From CAIKZZ01 sp035604595 (lineage in GTDB: Bacteria; Pseudomonadota; Gammaproteobacteria; Steroidobacterales; Steroidobacteraceae), in NCBI GenBank assembly GCA_035604595.1, contig DATNIE010000028.1, forward strand, positions 37,503 through 101,502: a stretch of 64,000 bases of DNA. Reading direction: 5' to 3'. Positions 36,701 to 44,277 of the stretch are shown here, one piece after another. Below the pieces are notes generated by a model that did no database searches, had not been told where the DNA came from, and saw only the letters and a list, made by a program, of their open reading frames with translations. How positions within the stretch are numbered: the stretch's first letter is position 1; each line of letters opens with the position of its first letter. A program made the translations under genes and the position numbers.

Positions 36701-36925
36701 GTGGACCGGGTGCGGGCGCGCGCCCGCGCGGGCAACATCTATGTCAACCGCAACATGATCGGTGCGGTCGTCGGCGTGCAGCCGTTCGGCGGCAGCGGGC
36801 TGTCCGGAACCGGCCCCAAGGCCGGGGGGCCGCATTACCTGCACCGCTTCGCGACCGAGCAGACCGTGACCGTCAATACCGCGGCGGTCGGCGGCAATGC
36901 GAGCCTGCTGGCGCTCGCGGGCTGA
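33743..36925 (+). CDS. putA: Bifunctional proline dehydrogenase / P5C dehydrogenase PutA
   Basis: A 1060-residue enzyme that oxidises proline to glutamate in two steps with substrate channelling. The proline dehydrogenase barrel (about 130-430) has SVKLSALHPRYE, RLVKGAYWDAEIK and FATHNAHT. The aldehyde dehydrogenase part (about 530-1030) has VCVSPWNFPLAIYTGQ, ETGGQNAMIVD and the catalytic Cys in GSSGQRCSALR. E. coli PutA (1320) has an extra N-terminal RHH DNA-binding domain and a longer C-terminus. Both are missing here, so this form is enzymatic only. AAGGGG lies just before ATG 33743; ATG 33689 is a weaker alternative. Confidence 0.95.
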   Translation: MTPFLWPEGQSLESPLGTAVNRLWLADEDTVLRELLPLARLEDDARAAIVAAATALVEAVRGARVERSGMDAFLSEYDLGSQEGVILMCLAEALLRIPDAVTADRLIADKIKAGDWASHLSDGGSLFVNASTWGLMLTGRLVQPDAGTQRDPAGFVRNLAARVGEPVVRTALRQAMRIMGHQFVMGRTIDEALARAGEGGNARYRYSFDMLGEAALTMHDADRYLEAYAAAIDSLGRAAKRARDAASESAPSISVKLSALHPRYEYAQRARVHAELTPRVLWLAERASGAGIALTVDVEESERVELLLETVDAMLMAPALAGWQGFGLAVPAYQKRAADVIRWLLARTRQTGRRLNVRLVKGAYWDAEIKRAQERGHAGYPVYTRKQSTDVAYLACASMLLDAPDVIYPQFATHNAHTVASILHLARSRHRSFEFQRLHGMGEELYALVTDAAGGGPPCRVYAPVGSHEDLLPYLVRRLLENGSNTSFVNRIVDARLPAAEIAADPVAFVDALATIPHPRIPLPARIFGAERPNSAGMNLADGRELADLARDAREALAEPHFAAPLIGGRQGAAREAIVARGAKLTSPANRDMVVGHVLEASAEDVARALDTAAAAFAGWDRTPAADRAGILERAADAFEAQRATLIALCVREAGKSVADSVAEVREAVDFLRYYAQRARLDFGKNLVLPGPTGERNELALRGRGVFVCVSPWNFPLAIYTGQVAAALAAGNTVIAKPAEQTPLVAALATRLLHGAGIPGEVLGFLPGDGARVGGALCADPRVAGVAFTGSNDTAAAIHRALAARTGPIATLIAETGGQNAMIVDSSALPEQVVHDSIASAFGSSGQRCSALRILCVQEEIATRIEELIAGAMDELIVGDPALLSTDVGPVIDAEALGVLERHAATIVRGARWSHRMRLPAELERGSFFAPLAVEIEAIAALEREVFGPVLHVVRWRARDLDGLIDAINGTGYALTLGVHTRIDSTVDRVRARARAGNIYVNRNMIGAVVGVQPFGGSGLSGTGPKAGGPHYLHRFATEQTVTVNTAAVGGNASLLALAG

Positions 36926-36932
36926 GCCGAGA

Positions 36933-37439
36933 TCAGGGCGCGCGGCCGGCCTCGTCGGGCCAGCGCAGGCGCAGCGTCTCGAACACGCCCTCGCCGATTG
37001 CGCCCCAGTCGTCGATCGGCGCCTTCAGCGTGCACAGCGCCGCGGTCGCCAGATCGCCGATCACATCGTCCTCGGTCAGCCACGCGGCCAGCCGGCTGAC
37101 GCCCGGATTGTGGCCGACGAGCAGCACGTGGCGGCACGCGGCGGGGGTTGCGCGCAGGACTGTCACGAGGGTGGGGCGCTCGGCGAGGTAGATCCGGTCG
37201 TCGTGCCGGATCCGCTGCAGCGGGAAGCCGAGCGAGCGGGCGAATTCCTTCGCGGTGCTGATCGCGCGCACCGCCGGACTCGACACGATGTGATCCGGCC
37301 GCACGCCGAGCGAATGGGCCAGCTCCGCCATCCGCTCGGCCTCCCTGCGACCGCGCTTGTCGAGGGGGCGCTCGAAGTCCTCGAGGTCCGCATCGTGCTT
37401 CTCGGCGTGCGCGTGCCGCACGATGGTGATCTGCTTCAT
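36933..37439 (-). CDS. sixA: Phosphohistidine phosphatase SixA
   Basis: A 168-residue histidine-phosphatase-superfamily protein. It has the RHA catalytic motif (VRHAHAEKHD) with the phospho-accepting His, SSPAVRAISTAKEFA and VGHNPGVSRLAAWL with the second active-site His. SixA of E. coli dephosphorylates the ArcB HPt domain and later work links it to the nitrogen phosphotransferase system. No phosphorelay gene is in the window. It lies 26 bases downstream of the Rieske gene on the same strand and may be the last gene of the suf transcript. Confidence 0.9.
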   Translation of the reverse strand: MKQITIVRHAHAEKHDADLEDFERPLDKRGRREAERMAELAHSLGVRPDHIVSSPAVRAISTAKEFARSLGFPLQRIRHDDRIYLAERPTLVTVLRATPAACRHVLLVGHNPGVSRLAAWLTEDDVIGDLATAALCTLKAPIDDWGAIGEGVFETLRLRWPDEAGRAP

Positions 37440-37465
37440 GGTGTGTGGGCGGGACCGGCGCGCGG

Positions 37466-37780
37466 TCAGTCGATGCCGATCAGCAGGCGTCCGTCGCGCA
37501 CCAGCAGCGGGAAGGTCGCAACCGCCTCGTACGCCGGCGGCGACAGCGCGGCGCCGGTGCGCAGGCAGAACCGCGCTCCATGGCGCGGGCAGATGACCTC
37601 GTGTCCCTCGACCGGCCCTTCGGACAGCGGGTTGCCGTCATGGGTGCACAGGTCCTCGATCGCGTAGCGCTCCCCGTCGATGTCGTAGACGGCGACGAAC
37701 CGCCCGTCGACCTCGTACACACGATGCCCGTTGCGGGGTACATCATCGATGGCCGCGACCTCCACCCACCGCCCAGGCAT
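37466..37780 (-). CDS. Rieske [2Fe-2S] ferredoxin, suf-linked
   Basis: A 104-residue small soluble Rieske protein. Cluster ligands are seen in LCTHDGNPL and ICPRHGARF (CxH...CxxH). No oxygenase alpha subunit is nearby, so it is not a dioxygenase partner in any visible way. Such stand-alone Rieske ferredoxins are common at the end of SufBCDSU operons. They may be an electron donor or a client of the system. The ATG overlaps the sufT stop by one base (TGATG); GTG 37783 is possible. Confidence 0.9.
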   Translation of the reverse strand: MPGRWVEVAAIDDVPRNGHRVYEVDGRFVAVYDIDGERYAIEDLCTHDGNPLSEGPVEGHEVICPRHGARFCLRTGAALSPPAYEAVATFPLLVRDGRLLIGID

Positions 37781-38331
37781 CACATCATACCGGTCTGCAG
37801 GCGTGCGGCCTCGGACATCATCTCGCGGCTCCAGGGCGGATCGAACACCAGCTCGACGTCGGGCGCGACGATCGTCGGGATCTGCGCCAGCTTGTCCTTG
37901 ACGTCCTGGACCAGGACCTCGCCCATGCCGCAGCCCGGGGCGGTCAGCGTGAGTCGCACCGCCGCGGCGCGCGTGCCGTCCTCGCGGCGCTTGATTTCGC
38001 AGGAGTAGATCAGTCCGAGATCGACGATATTGAGCGGGATCTCCGGGTCGTAGCAGGTCTTGAGCTGCTCCCAGGCGAGCTTCTCGACGTCGGCGTCGGT
38101 CGCATCGGGCGGCAGCTCGAGCCGGACCGGCGCGTCCTGCCCGATCGCGTCGGCGTCATCCCCGGCGATGCGGAACAGGTTGCCCTCGACATAGACGGTA
38201 AAGCTGCCGCCGAGCGCCTGCGTGAGGTAGCCGACGCTGCCGGCGCGGAGCTTGACCTCAATTCCGGCCGGAACCAGTACCGCCTTGACGTCGCGGCTGG
38301 TGATGATCGGTTCGGTGTGTTGGTGGCGCAT
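37780..38331 (-). CDS. sufT: SufT, DUF59 (MIP18-like) iron-sulfur assembly factor
   Basis: A 183-residue SufT protein. A C-terminal DUF59 domain begins at KTCYDPEIPLNIVDLGLIYS and contains LTAPGCGMGEVLV with its conserved Cys. The N-terminal SufT-specific part starts ITSRDVKAVLVPAGIEVKL. SufT helps maturation of Fe-S proteins under high demand or carries clusters to clients. ATG 38331 was chosen at the conserved start. The frame extends upstream with Arg-rich, unrelated sequence. It lies in the suf operon between sufU and the Rieske gene. Confidence 0.93.
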   Translation of the reverse strand: MRHQHTEPIITSRDVKAVLVPAGIEVKLRAGSVGYLTQALGGSFTVYVEGNLFRIAGDDADAIGQDAPVRLELPPDATDADVEKLAWEQLKTCYDPEIPLNIVDLGLIYSCEIKRREDGTRAAAVRLTLTAPGCGMGEVLVQDVKDKLAQIPTIVAPDVELVFDPPWSREMMSEAARLQTGMM

Positions 38332-38357
38332 GCGATCGCTCTGGGGTCCGTGGCGGG

Positions 38358-38801
38358 CTACTCGGTGGTGACGGGGTCGGAGGCGTGGGCGAGCGCGGCC
38401 TGCAGCGTGTGCCAGCATAGGCTCGCGCACTTGACGCGCGCCGGAAATCCGCGCACCCCGGACAGTGCGGCGAGCTTGCCGAGCTCGGGCGGCGAGGGCG
38501 CGTCGGCGCGGGTCAGCAGGTCGTGGACAAGGCCGAACAGTCGGTTTGCCTGGGGCACGGTCTTGCCGGTCAAGGCCTCGGTCATCAGCGAGGCCGAGGC
38601 GACCGAGATCGCGCAGCCCGAGCCTTCGAAGCGCAGCTCGCGCACGACGTCCCCGTCGAGCACGGCGTAGACCGTCAGCTCATCGCCGCACAGCGGATTG
38701 TGGCCACGGGCCGAGAGGGCCGGCTGCGCCGGGCGCCCGACGTTACGCGGGTGCCGGTTGTGATCCAGGATCACGTCGCGGTACAGGTCCTTGAGGTCCA
38801 C
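38358..38801 (-). CDS. sufU: SufU, zinc-dependent sulfurtransferase partner of SufS
   Basis: A 147-residue U-type protein of the SufU kind: LYRDVILDHNRHPRN at the start, LCGDELT, EGSGCAIS and KCASLCWHTL with the three conserved Cys and the Asp of the zinc site. An insertion (LTRADAPSPPELGKLAAL) before the third Cys separates SufU from IscU. It accepts persulfide sulfur from SufS. SufE is absent from the operon, so SufU takes that role. It is spaced 15 bases from sufS and 26 from sufT. Confidence 0.94.
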   Translation of the reverse strand: MDLKDLYRDVILDHNRHPRNVGRPAQPALSARGHNPLCGDELTVYAVLDGDVVRELRFEGSGCAISVASASLMTEALTGKTVPQANRLFGLVHDLLTRADAPSPPELGKLAALSGVRGFPARVKCASLCWHTLQAALAHASDPVTTE

Positions 38802-38816
38802 GGCCGGCTCGGTCCG

Positions 38817-40064
38817 TCAGCGGAACAGCGCGCGGGCCGCGGCGACCGAGTCGGCGAGCCGGTCGATCTCGGCGCGGGTGTTGTAGAAGGCGAACGAGGC
38901 GCGCGCGGTCGCCGGTACGCCGAAGTACTCCATGACCGGCATCGCGCAGTGATGGCCGCTGCGGATCGCGATGCCGTCCTGGTCGAGAATCGTCCCGAGA
39001 TCGTGCGGATGGACGCCCTCGAGCGTGAACGATATCAGGCTCGCCTTGGCCGGCGCAGTGCCGATGATCGTCAGGCCCTCGATACGGCCGAGGCGCTCGG
39101 TCGCATGGGTGAGCAGCTCGTGCTCGAAGGCTGCAATCCGGTCGAGGCCGATGGCCTCGACGTAGTCGATCGCGGCGGCGAGCCCGACCGCACCGCCGAT
39201 GTGCGGCGTTCCGGCCTCGAACTTGAACGGCAGCGTGTTGTAGGTCGTGCCGCGGAAGCTGACCGACAGAATCATGTCGCCGCCGCCCTGCCACGGCGGC
39301 ATGGCCTCGAGCAGCGACTCGCGGCCATACAGCACGCCGATTCCGGTCGGCCCGTACAGCTTGTGGGCGGAGAAGGCGTAGAAGTCGCAGTCGAGCGAGC
39401 GCACGTCGAGTGTGAAGTGCGCCGCCGCCTGCGCGCCGTCGAGCAGCACCGGCACGTCGCGCGCATGCGCGAGCTCGATGAGCTCGCGCACCGGCAGCAC
39501 TGTTCCCAGCGCATTCGATACGTGGGCGAGCGCGACCAGCTTCGTGCGGTCCGACAGCAGCGCGCGAAACCGCTCGAGGTCGAGCTCGCCGCGGCGCGTG
39601 ATCGGCGCGACGACGAGGCGCGCACCGGTGGCCGCTGCCACCATCTGCCACGGCACGATGTTGGCGTGGTGCTCGAGCCAGCTGATCAGGATCTCGTCGC
39701 CCGGCACGAGGCGCGGCCGCGCATATGACTGGGCCACCAGATTGATCGACTCGGTCGTGCCGCGGGTGAAGATGATCTCGCGCGTCGAGCGCGCGTTCAT
39801 GAACAGCCGGACGCGCTCCCTGGCGCCCTCGAACGCCTCGGTCGCGCGCTGCGACAGCGTGTGCACGCCCCGGTGCACGTTGGCATGCATTTCCTCCGCG
39901 TAACGCCGCTCGGCGTCCAGCACCGCGCGCGGCCGCTGGCTCGAGGCGGCATTGTCGAGATAGGCGAGCGGCTTGCCGCGGATCCGCTGCGCGAGGATCG
40001 GAAAATCGGCGCGGTAACGGGCGAACTCGAGGTCGGCGGCGTCGGGTCTGGCAGCGGCACTCAT
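38817..40064 (-). CDS. sufS: Cysteine desulfurase SufS
   Basis: A 415-residue PLP cysteine desulfurase (class V fold). Motifs: YLDNAASSQRP, NVHRGVHTLSQRAT, FTRGTTESINLVA, the PLP Lys in FSAHKLYGPTGIGVLYG, and RSGHHCAMPVM with the persulfide-forming Cys. It supplies sulfur to SufU. The start at ATG 40064 overlaps the sufD stop by four bases. Longer frame sequence upstream belongs to the sufD shadow. Confidence 0.96.
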   Translation of the reverse strand: MSAAARPDAADLEFARYRADFPILAQRIRGKPLAYLDNAASSQRPRAVLDAERRYAEEMHANVHRGVHTLSQRATEAFEGARERVRLFMNARSTREIIFTRGTTESINLVAQSYARPRLVPGDEILISWLEHHANIVPWQMVAAATGARLVVAPITRRGELDLERFRALLSDRTKLVALAHVSNALGTVLPVRELIELAHARDVPVLLDGAQAAAHFTLDVRSLDCDFYAFSAHKLYGPTGIGVLYGRESLLEAMPPWQGGGDMILSVSFRGTTYNTLPFKFEAGTPHIGGAVGLAAAIDYVEAIGLDRIAAFEHELLTHATERLGRIEGLTIIGTAPAKASLISFTLEGVHPHDLGTILDQDGIAIRSGHHCAMPVMEYFGVPATARASFAFYNTRAEIDRLADSVAAARALFR

Positions 40065-41371
40065 CGGATGAATTCCCGGATCAGTTGCGCGGTCGGCAGG
40101 CTGCCGAGCACGCGGTCCTCCACGAACGGCCTCAGTTCCGGCACTTTGAGCTTGGCGATCACATCGCCGGCGAACGCGAAGGTCAGCAGCGCCCGCGCGG
40201 TGTCGCGGTCGAGGCCGCGCGACAGCAGGTAGAACAGCATCTGCTCGTCGAGCGCGCCGGTGGTGGCGCCGTGGCTGCACTTGACGTCGTCGGCCTTGAT
40301 CTCGAGTTGCGGGCGCGAATCGATGCTCGCCTGCGGTCCGAGCAGGAGATTTCGGCTCGACTGGCGCGAGTCCGCCTTGATGGCGCCGGGATGCACGATG
40401 ACCATGCCGTCGTAGCTGCCGCGGCCACGGTCGTTGGCGACGCCGCGGTAGACCTGGTCGCTCGAGGTATGCGCGGCAAGGTGGTCGACACGCGTGCGGA
40501 TGTCGAGCTGGCGGGCGCGGTCGGCGATGAACAGGCCGGCGAGGTGCGTGCTTGCGCCGTGCCCCTCGAGCCGCACGCGCAGGTCGAGCCGCGCGAGCTG
40601 TGCGCCGAGCCCGATGTGCAGGTGGTGGTAGTCGGCCTCGCGTTCGAGGCGCACCGTCACGTCCTCAAGCTGGATCGCGCGGGCGCCGCCGAGGCCGACG
40701 CTGTAGTGCTCGAGCCGCGCACCGGCGCCGAGCGAGAGGTCGGTCACCGGGACTGCGACGCTGTCGCTGTCGCCGAGCGTGAGGTGGTACTCGACGAGGC
40801 GCGCCGCTGCGCCGGCCTCGATGCTGATGACGAGGCGCGGGTACGCCCCGCCCCCCGTTGCCACGTGCACGAGATGCAGCGGCTGCTCCGGCGCGCGACC
40901 GGCGGCCACCGTCAGCAGCCCGCCGTCGCCGAGCAGCGCCGCGTTCAGCAGCCGGATGCGCTCGTCCACCGAGTCGCCCGCGCCGACGCGGGCCTCGAGC
41001 GCCGGCGGCAGCTCCGTGGCAAGAGCCGTCGCGAGCGGCGTGAAGTCGACCCCGGCCGGCAGCGCCGTGCTCGACAGCGCCGGATGGAAGCGACCGTCGA
41101 CGAACACCAGCGTTGGGCCGTGGCGCGGCGGCAGTGCGTCGAGCGCGCTCGCCGGCAGCGGGCGGGGCGGAGCCGGCGCGAGTTCGCGGCGCTCGAGCAG
41201 CCGCAGGTTCGTGTACTTCCACGCCTCGTCGCGCGGCGTCGGGAGCCCGAGCGCGATCAGCCGCTCGAGCGCGCCGCGGCGGCGCTCGTCCCAGCGGTGA
41301 CCACCGGGCAGGCCCGTCTGGGCGCCGGCGAGGCGCGCGAGCGGGGTCAACGACTGCGCGACGGCGTTCAT
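40061..41371 (-). CDS. sufD: Fe-S cluster assembly protein SufD
   Basis: A 436-residue scaffold subunit that pairs with SufB in the SufBC2D complex. It has the N-terminal helical part EAWKYTNLRLLERRELAP, a parallel beta-helix core, and the conserved C-terminal stretch KCSHGATTGALDEQMLFYLLSRGLDRDTARALLTFAFAGDV in short blocks, including the metal-site His. It overlaps sufC and sufS by four bases on each side. SufBC2D assembles clusters using ATP hydrolysis by SufC. Confidence 0.94.
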   Translation of the reverse strand: MNAVAQSLTPLARLAGAQTGLPGGHRWDERRRGALERLIALGLPTPRDEAWKYTNLRLLERRELAPAPPRPLPASALDALPPRHGPTLVFVDGRFHPALSSTALPAGVDFTPLATALATELPPALEARVGAGDSVDERIRLLNAALLGDGGLLTVAAGRAPEQPLHLVHVATGGGAYPRLVISIEAGAAARLVEYHLTLGDSDSVAVPVTDLSLGAGARLEHYSVGLGGARAIQLEDVTVRLEREADYHHLHIGLGAQLARLDLRVRLEGHGASTHLAGLFIADRARQLDIRTRVDHLAAHTSSDQVYRGVANDRGRGSYDGMVIVHPGAIKADSRQSSRNLLLGPQASIDSRPQLEIKADDVKCSHGATTGALDEQMLFYLLSRGLDRDTARALLTFAFAGDVIAKLKVPELRPFVEDRVLGSLPTAQLIREFIR

Positions 41372-42150
41372 GCCGCACTCGCCTCGTGTCGCACCCAGTC
41401 GTAGCCCCGGCGCTCGAGCTCGAGCGCGAGATTGCGGTCGCCCGACTTCAGGATCCGGCCGCCCGCGAGCACGTGTACCCGGTCGGGCACGATGTGGTCG
41501 AGGAGGCGCTGGTAATGGGTCACCAGCACGACCGCCCGGTCGTCGCGCCGCAGGCTGTTGACGCCATTGGCGACGACCTTCAGCGCATCGATGTCGAGCC
41601 CCGAGTCGGTCTCATCGAGGATCGCGAGCGTGGGCTCCAGCACCATCATCTGCAGGATCTCGTTACGCTTCTTCTCGCCGCCGGAGAAGCCCTCGTTGAC
41701 GCCGCGGCCGAGGAAGCTCTCGTCGATCTGCATCAGCCGCATCTTGTCGCGCACGAGGCCGAGGAAATCGAACGCGTCGACCTCAGGCAGATGGTGCTGC
41801 CGGCGCTGCGCGTTGAGCGCCGCCTTCAGCAGGTAGACGTTGTTGACGCCCGGGATCTCGACCGGGTACTGGAAGCCGAGGAACAGGCCGCGGCGCGCGC
41901 GCTCCTCGGCGGGCAGCGCGAGCAGGTCCTCGCCGAGGAAGCGCACGGTCCCGCGCTTCACCTCGTAGCCGCTGCGGCCCGCCAGCAGCTGCGACAGCGT
42001 GCTCTTGCCGGCGCCGTTCGGCCCCATGATCGCGTGCACCTCACCGGCGCGTACCGCGAGGCTGACGCCGTCGAGGATCAGTCGGCCCTGCACCTCGACC
42101 GCGAGGTCCGCGATCTCGAGAATCAAATCACCCTTGGCGATGCTGCTCAT
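41368..42150 (-). CDS. sufC: Fe-S cluster assembly ATPase SufC
   Basis: A 260-residue soluble ABC-type ATPase. Walker A is MGPNGAGKSTLSQLLAG. The Q-loop region is FLGFQYPVEIPG. The SufC-specific signature is GFSGGEKKRNEILQM. Walker B is LAILDETDSGLDIDAL. SufC contains LTGxGVxEG-like NEGFSGG as usual. It drives shape changes of SufB-SufD during cluster assembly. The stop overlaps the start of sufD by four bases. Confidence 0.96.
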   Translation of the reverse strand: MSSIAKGDLILEIADLAVEVQGRLILDGVSLAVRAGEVHAIMGPNGAGKSTLSQLLAGRSGYEVKRGTVRFLGEDLLALPAEERARRGLFLGFQYPVEIPGVNNVYLLKAALNAQRRQHHLPEVDAFDFLGLVRDKMRLMQIDESFLGRGVNEGFSGGEKKRNEILQMMVLEPTLAILDETDSGLDIDALKVVANGVNSLRRDDRAVVLVTHYQRLLDHIVPDRVHVLAGGRILKSGDRNLALELERRGYDWVRHEASAA

Positions 42151-42175
42151 GCTGTTGTGCGCTCACTCGTATCGT

Positions 42176-43624
42176 TCACCCGACCGCGCCCTCGAGGCTC
42201 ACGGCGAGAAGGTTCTGCGCTTCGACCGCGAACTCCATCGGCAGCTCCTTGAAGACGCTCTTGCAGAAGCCGCTGACGATCATGTTGACGGCATCCTCCT
42301 GCGACAGCCCCCGCTGCAGGCAGTAGAACAACTGGTCTTCGCCGATCTTCGAGGTCGTCGCCTCGTGCTCGACGGTTGCGGTCGGGTTCTTGACCTCGAT
42401 GTAGGGAAAGGTGTGCGCGCCGCAGCGGTCGCTCATCAGCAGCGAGTCGCACTGCGTGTAGTTGCGCGCGCCATCCGCCGACGCCAGGATCTTGACCAGG
42501 CCGCGGTAGCTGTTCTGGGCCTGGCCGGCGGAGATGCCCTTCGAGACGATCGTGCTCCTGGTATTGCGGCCGACATGAATCATCTTGGTGCCGGTATCGG
42601 CCTGCTGGTAGTGGTTGGCGACCGCGACCGAGTAGAACTCGCCGACCGAGTTCTCGCCGATCAGCACGCAGCTCGGGTACTTCCAGGTAATCGCCGAGCC
42701 GGTCTCGACCTGCGTCCAGGAGATGCGCGAGTTCGCGCCGCGGCACTCGCCGCGCTTGGTGACGAAGTTGTAGATGCCGCCGACGCCGTGCTCATCGCCC
42801 GGGTACCAGTTCTGCACGGTCGAGTACTTGATGTTGGCATCCGCGAGCGCGACCAGCTCGACGACCGCCGCATGCAGCTGGTTCTCGTCGCGCATCGGTG
42901 CGGTGCAGCCCTCGAGATAGCTGACGTGGCTGCCTTCGTCGGCGATGATCAGCGTGCGCTCGAACTGCCCGGTCTTGGCCGCATTGATACGGAAGTAGGT
43001 CGACAGCTCCATCGGGCAGCGCACGCCCTTCGGCAGGTAGACGAACGAGCCGTCGGTGAACACCGCCGAGTTGAGCGCCGCGAAGAAGTTGTCGGTGGGC
43101 GGCACGACGCTGCCGAGATACTGCTCGACGAGGGCGGGGTGTTCCCGTACTGCGTCCGAGAACGGGCAAAAGATCACGCCGGCCTCGGCCAGGCGCGCCT
43201 TGAACGTGGTCGCGACCGACACGCTGTCGAACACCGCATCGACCGCGACGCCGGCGAGCCGGGCGCGCTCGTGCAGCGGCACGCCGAGCTTGTCGTAGGT
43301 GGCGAGCAGCTTCGGGTCCACGTCCGCCAGGCTCTTCGGGCCCTCGCTGCTGGCCCTGGGCGCCGAGTAGTAGGAGATGGCCTGGTAGTCGATCGGCGGG
43401 TAGCGCACGTGCGCCCAGTGGGGCTCGCGCATCGTCTGCCAGTGCCGGAACGACTTCAGGCGCCAGTCGACGAGGAACGCCGGCTCGCCCTTCTTGCGGG
43501 AAATGAGCCGGATCACGTCCTCGTCGAGCCCGGGCGGAACGGTGTCCGAGTCGATGTCGGTGACGAAACCGTGCCGGTACGTCTGGCCGACGAGGCTGTC
43601 GAGGTCCTGGGGTTTGCTGGCCAT
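42176..43624 (-). CDS. sufB: Fe-S cluster assembly protein SufB
   Basis: A 482-residue scaffold subunit. Conserved blocks are YRHGFVTDIDSDTVPPGLDE, EPHWAHVRYPPIDYQAISYYSAP, YFRINAAKTGQFERTLII, GSHVSYLEGCTAPMRDENQLHAAVVEL in pieces, NTRSTIVSKGIS and the C-terminal KIGEDQLFYCLQRGLSQEDAVNMIV. The Cys in EGCTAP-type segments and the late Glu/His belong to the cluster site. ATG 43624 is at the conserved N-terminus. The gene stands 11 bases after the Rrf2 regulator. Confidence 0.96.
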   Translation of the reverse strand: MASKPQDLDSLVGQTYRHGFVTDIDSDTVPPGLDEDVIRLISRKKGEPAFLVDWRLKSFRHWQTMREPHWAHVRYPPIDYQAISYYSAPRASSEGPKSLADVDPKLLATYDKLGVPLHERARLAGVAVDAVFDSVSVATTFKARLAEAGVIFCPFSDAVREHPALVEQYLGSVVPPTDNFFAALNSAVFTDGSFVYLPKGVRCPMELSTYFRINAAKTGQFERTLIIADEGSHVSYLEGCTAPMRDENQLHAAVVELVALADANIKYSTVQNWYPGDEHGVGGIYNFVTKRGECRGANSRISWTQVETGSAITWKYPSCVLIGENSVGEFYSVAVANHYQQADTGTKMIHVGRNTRSTIVSKGISAGQAQNSYRGLVKILASADGARNYTQCDSLLMSDRCGAHTFPYIEVKNPTATVEHEATTSKIGEDQLFYCLQRGLSQEDAVNMIVSGFCKSVFKELPMEFAVEAQNLLAVSLEGAVG

Positions 43625-43635
43625 CGGGCGGGCCG

Positions 43636-44109
43636 TCAGGCGCGCACGCGCACGCTCGGGCGCGTGCCGAGCGCGCCGCTGAGGTTGGGTACCAGCAGCG
43701 CCGTCGTTTCGCGGCTCGCGAGCTGCGTCAGCGTGATGTCGGCGAGCGCGAGGCGAATCGCGAGGTTCACGCGCTGCCAGCTGTGTCCGACGCGGCAGCT
43801 CGATTCGATGCCGCACTGACCGGGATGGCTCGAGCACTCGGTCAGGCCGACCGGGCCTTCGACGGCGTCGATGATATCGGCAGCACTGATCGCACCGGCC
43901 GGGCGGGCCAGCGCGTAGCCGCCATGCGCACCGCGGGTGGAGGCGACGAGTCCGGCCCGCTGCAGATCCTGCAACACCTTGCTGACCGTCGGGACGCCGA
44001 TCCGCGATACCTCGGCCAGCTCAACGGCGGTCCGGAGCCCCGCGCCGTTGTCGGCGAGGTGCGCGAGAATGACCGTGGCGTAGTCGGTCAGCTTGCTGAT
44101 GCGGAGCAT
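43636..44109 (-). CDS. Rrf2-family regulator of the suf operon
   Basis: A 157-residue Rrf2-family transcription factor. The winged helix-turn-helix starts MLRISKLTDYATVILAHLA. The wing GAHGGYALARPAGAISAADIIDAVEGP is typical. Three Cys (ECSSHPGQC and SSC) sit where IscR-type proteins hold a [2Fe-2S] cluster. It is the first gene of the suf operon and therefore likely senses Fe-S status and represses its own operon, as the SUF-type Rrf2 regulators do. The first Cys spacing is not exactly that of E. coli IscR. Confidence 0.92.
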   Translation of the reverse strand: MLRISKLTDYATVILAHLADNGAGLRTAVELAEVSRIGVPTVSKVLQDLQRAGLVASTRGAHGGYALARPAGAISAADIIDAVEGPVGLTECSSHPGQCGIESSCRVGHSWQRVNLAIRLALADITLTQLASRETTALLVPNLSGALGTRPSVRVRA

Positions 44110-44123
44110 GGCGAGCCCTCAAA

Positions 44124-44151
44124 TCCTATTCAGGAGCATTTTAGTCCTATT
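44124..44151 (-). promoter_or_regulatory. Two direct AATAGGA repeats, 21 bp apart: candidate Rrf2 operator
   Basis: Read on the minus strand, AATAGGA occurs at 44151-44145 and again at 44130-44124. The two copies start exactly 21 bases apart, two helical turns, in an AT-rich patch between the rrf2 start and its promoter. Between them is AGGA-N9-TCCT, a loose palindrome. They overlap and flank the -10 element, a good place for repression by the regulator. Confidence 0.5.
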
Positions 44152-44166
44152 AAGCGGCCGCGCCAA
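44138..44166 (-). promoter_or_regulatory. Sigma70-type promoter of the suf operon
   Basis: On the minus strand TTGGCG (44166-44161), a 17-base spacer and TAAAAT (44143-44138). This is one of the best-spaced promoters in the window. Transcription would start near 44131, about 22 bases before the rrf2 ATG. Confidence 0.6.
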
Positions 44167-44208
44167 GTTCTGGCCGGTCCCGGCTCCGGCGGTGCAGCCG
44201 GATCCGTT

Positions 44209-44214
44209 ATTATG
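44209..44214 (+). promoter_or_regulatory. -10-like element (TATTAT) for the aldolase gene
   Basis: GTTATTATGG lies 63 bases before the aldolase ATG, in the short region shared with the divergent suf promoter. The -35 side is weak. Confidence 0.35.
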
Positions 44215-44277
44215 GGAACTCGCCCTTGCCCCGCCGGTCTGGACGAGGACGCGGCGGCGCCACTCGAGGATCGCAGC

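Noticed and set aside
37466..37780. Rieske protein as a ring-hydroxylating dioxygenase component
   Set aside because: No oxygenase large or small subunit or reductase is nearby. It is embedded in the suf operon with a one-base overlap.
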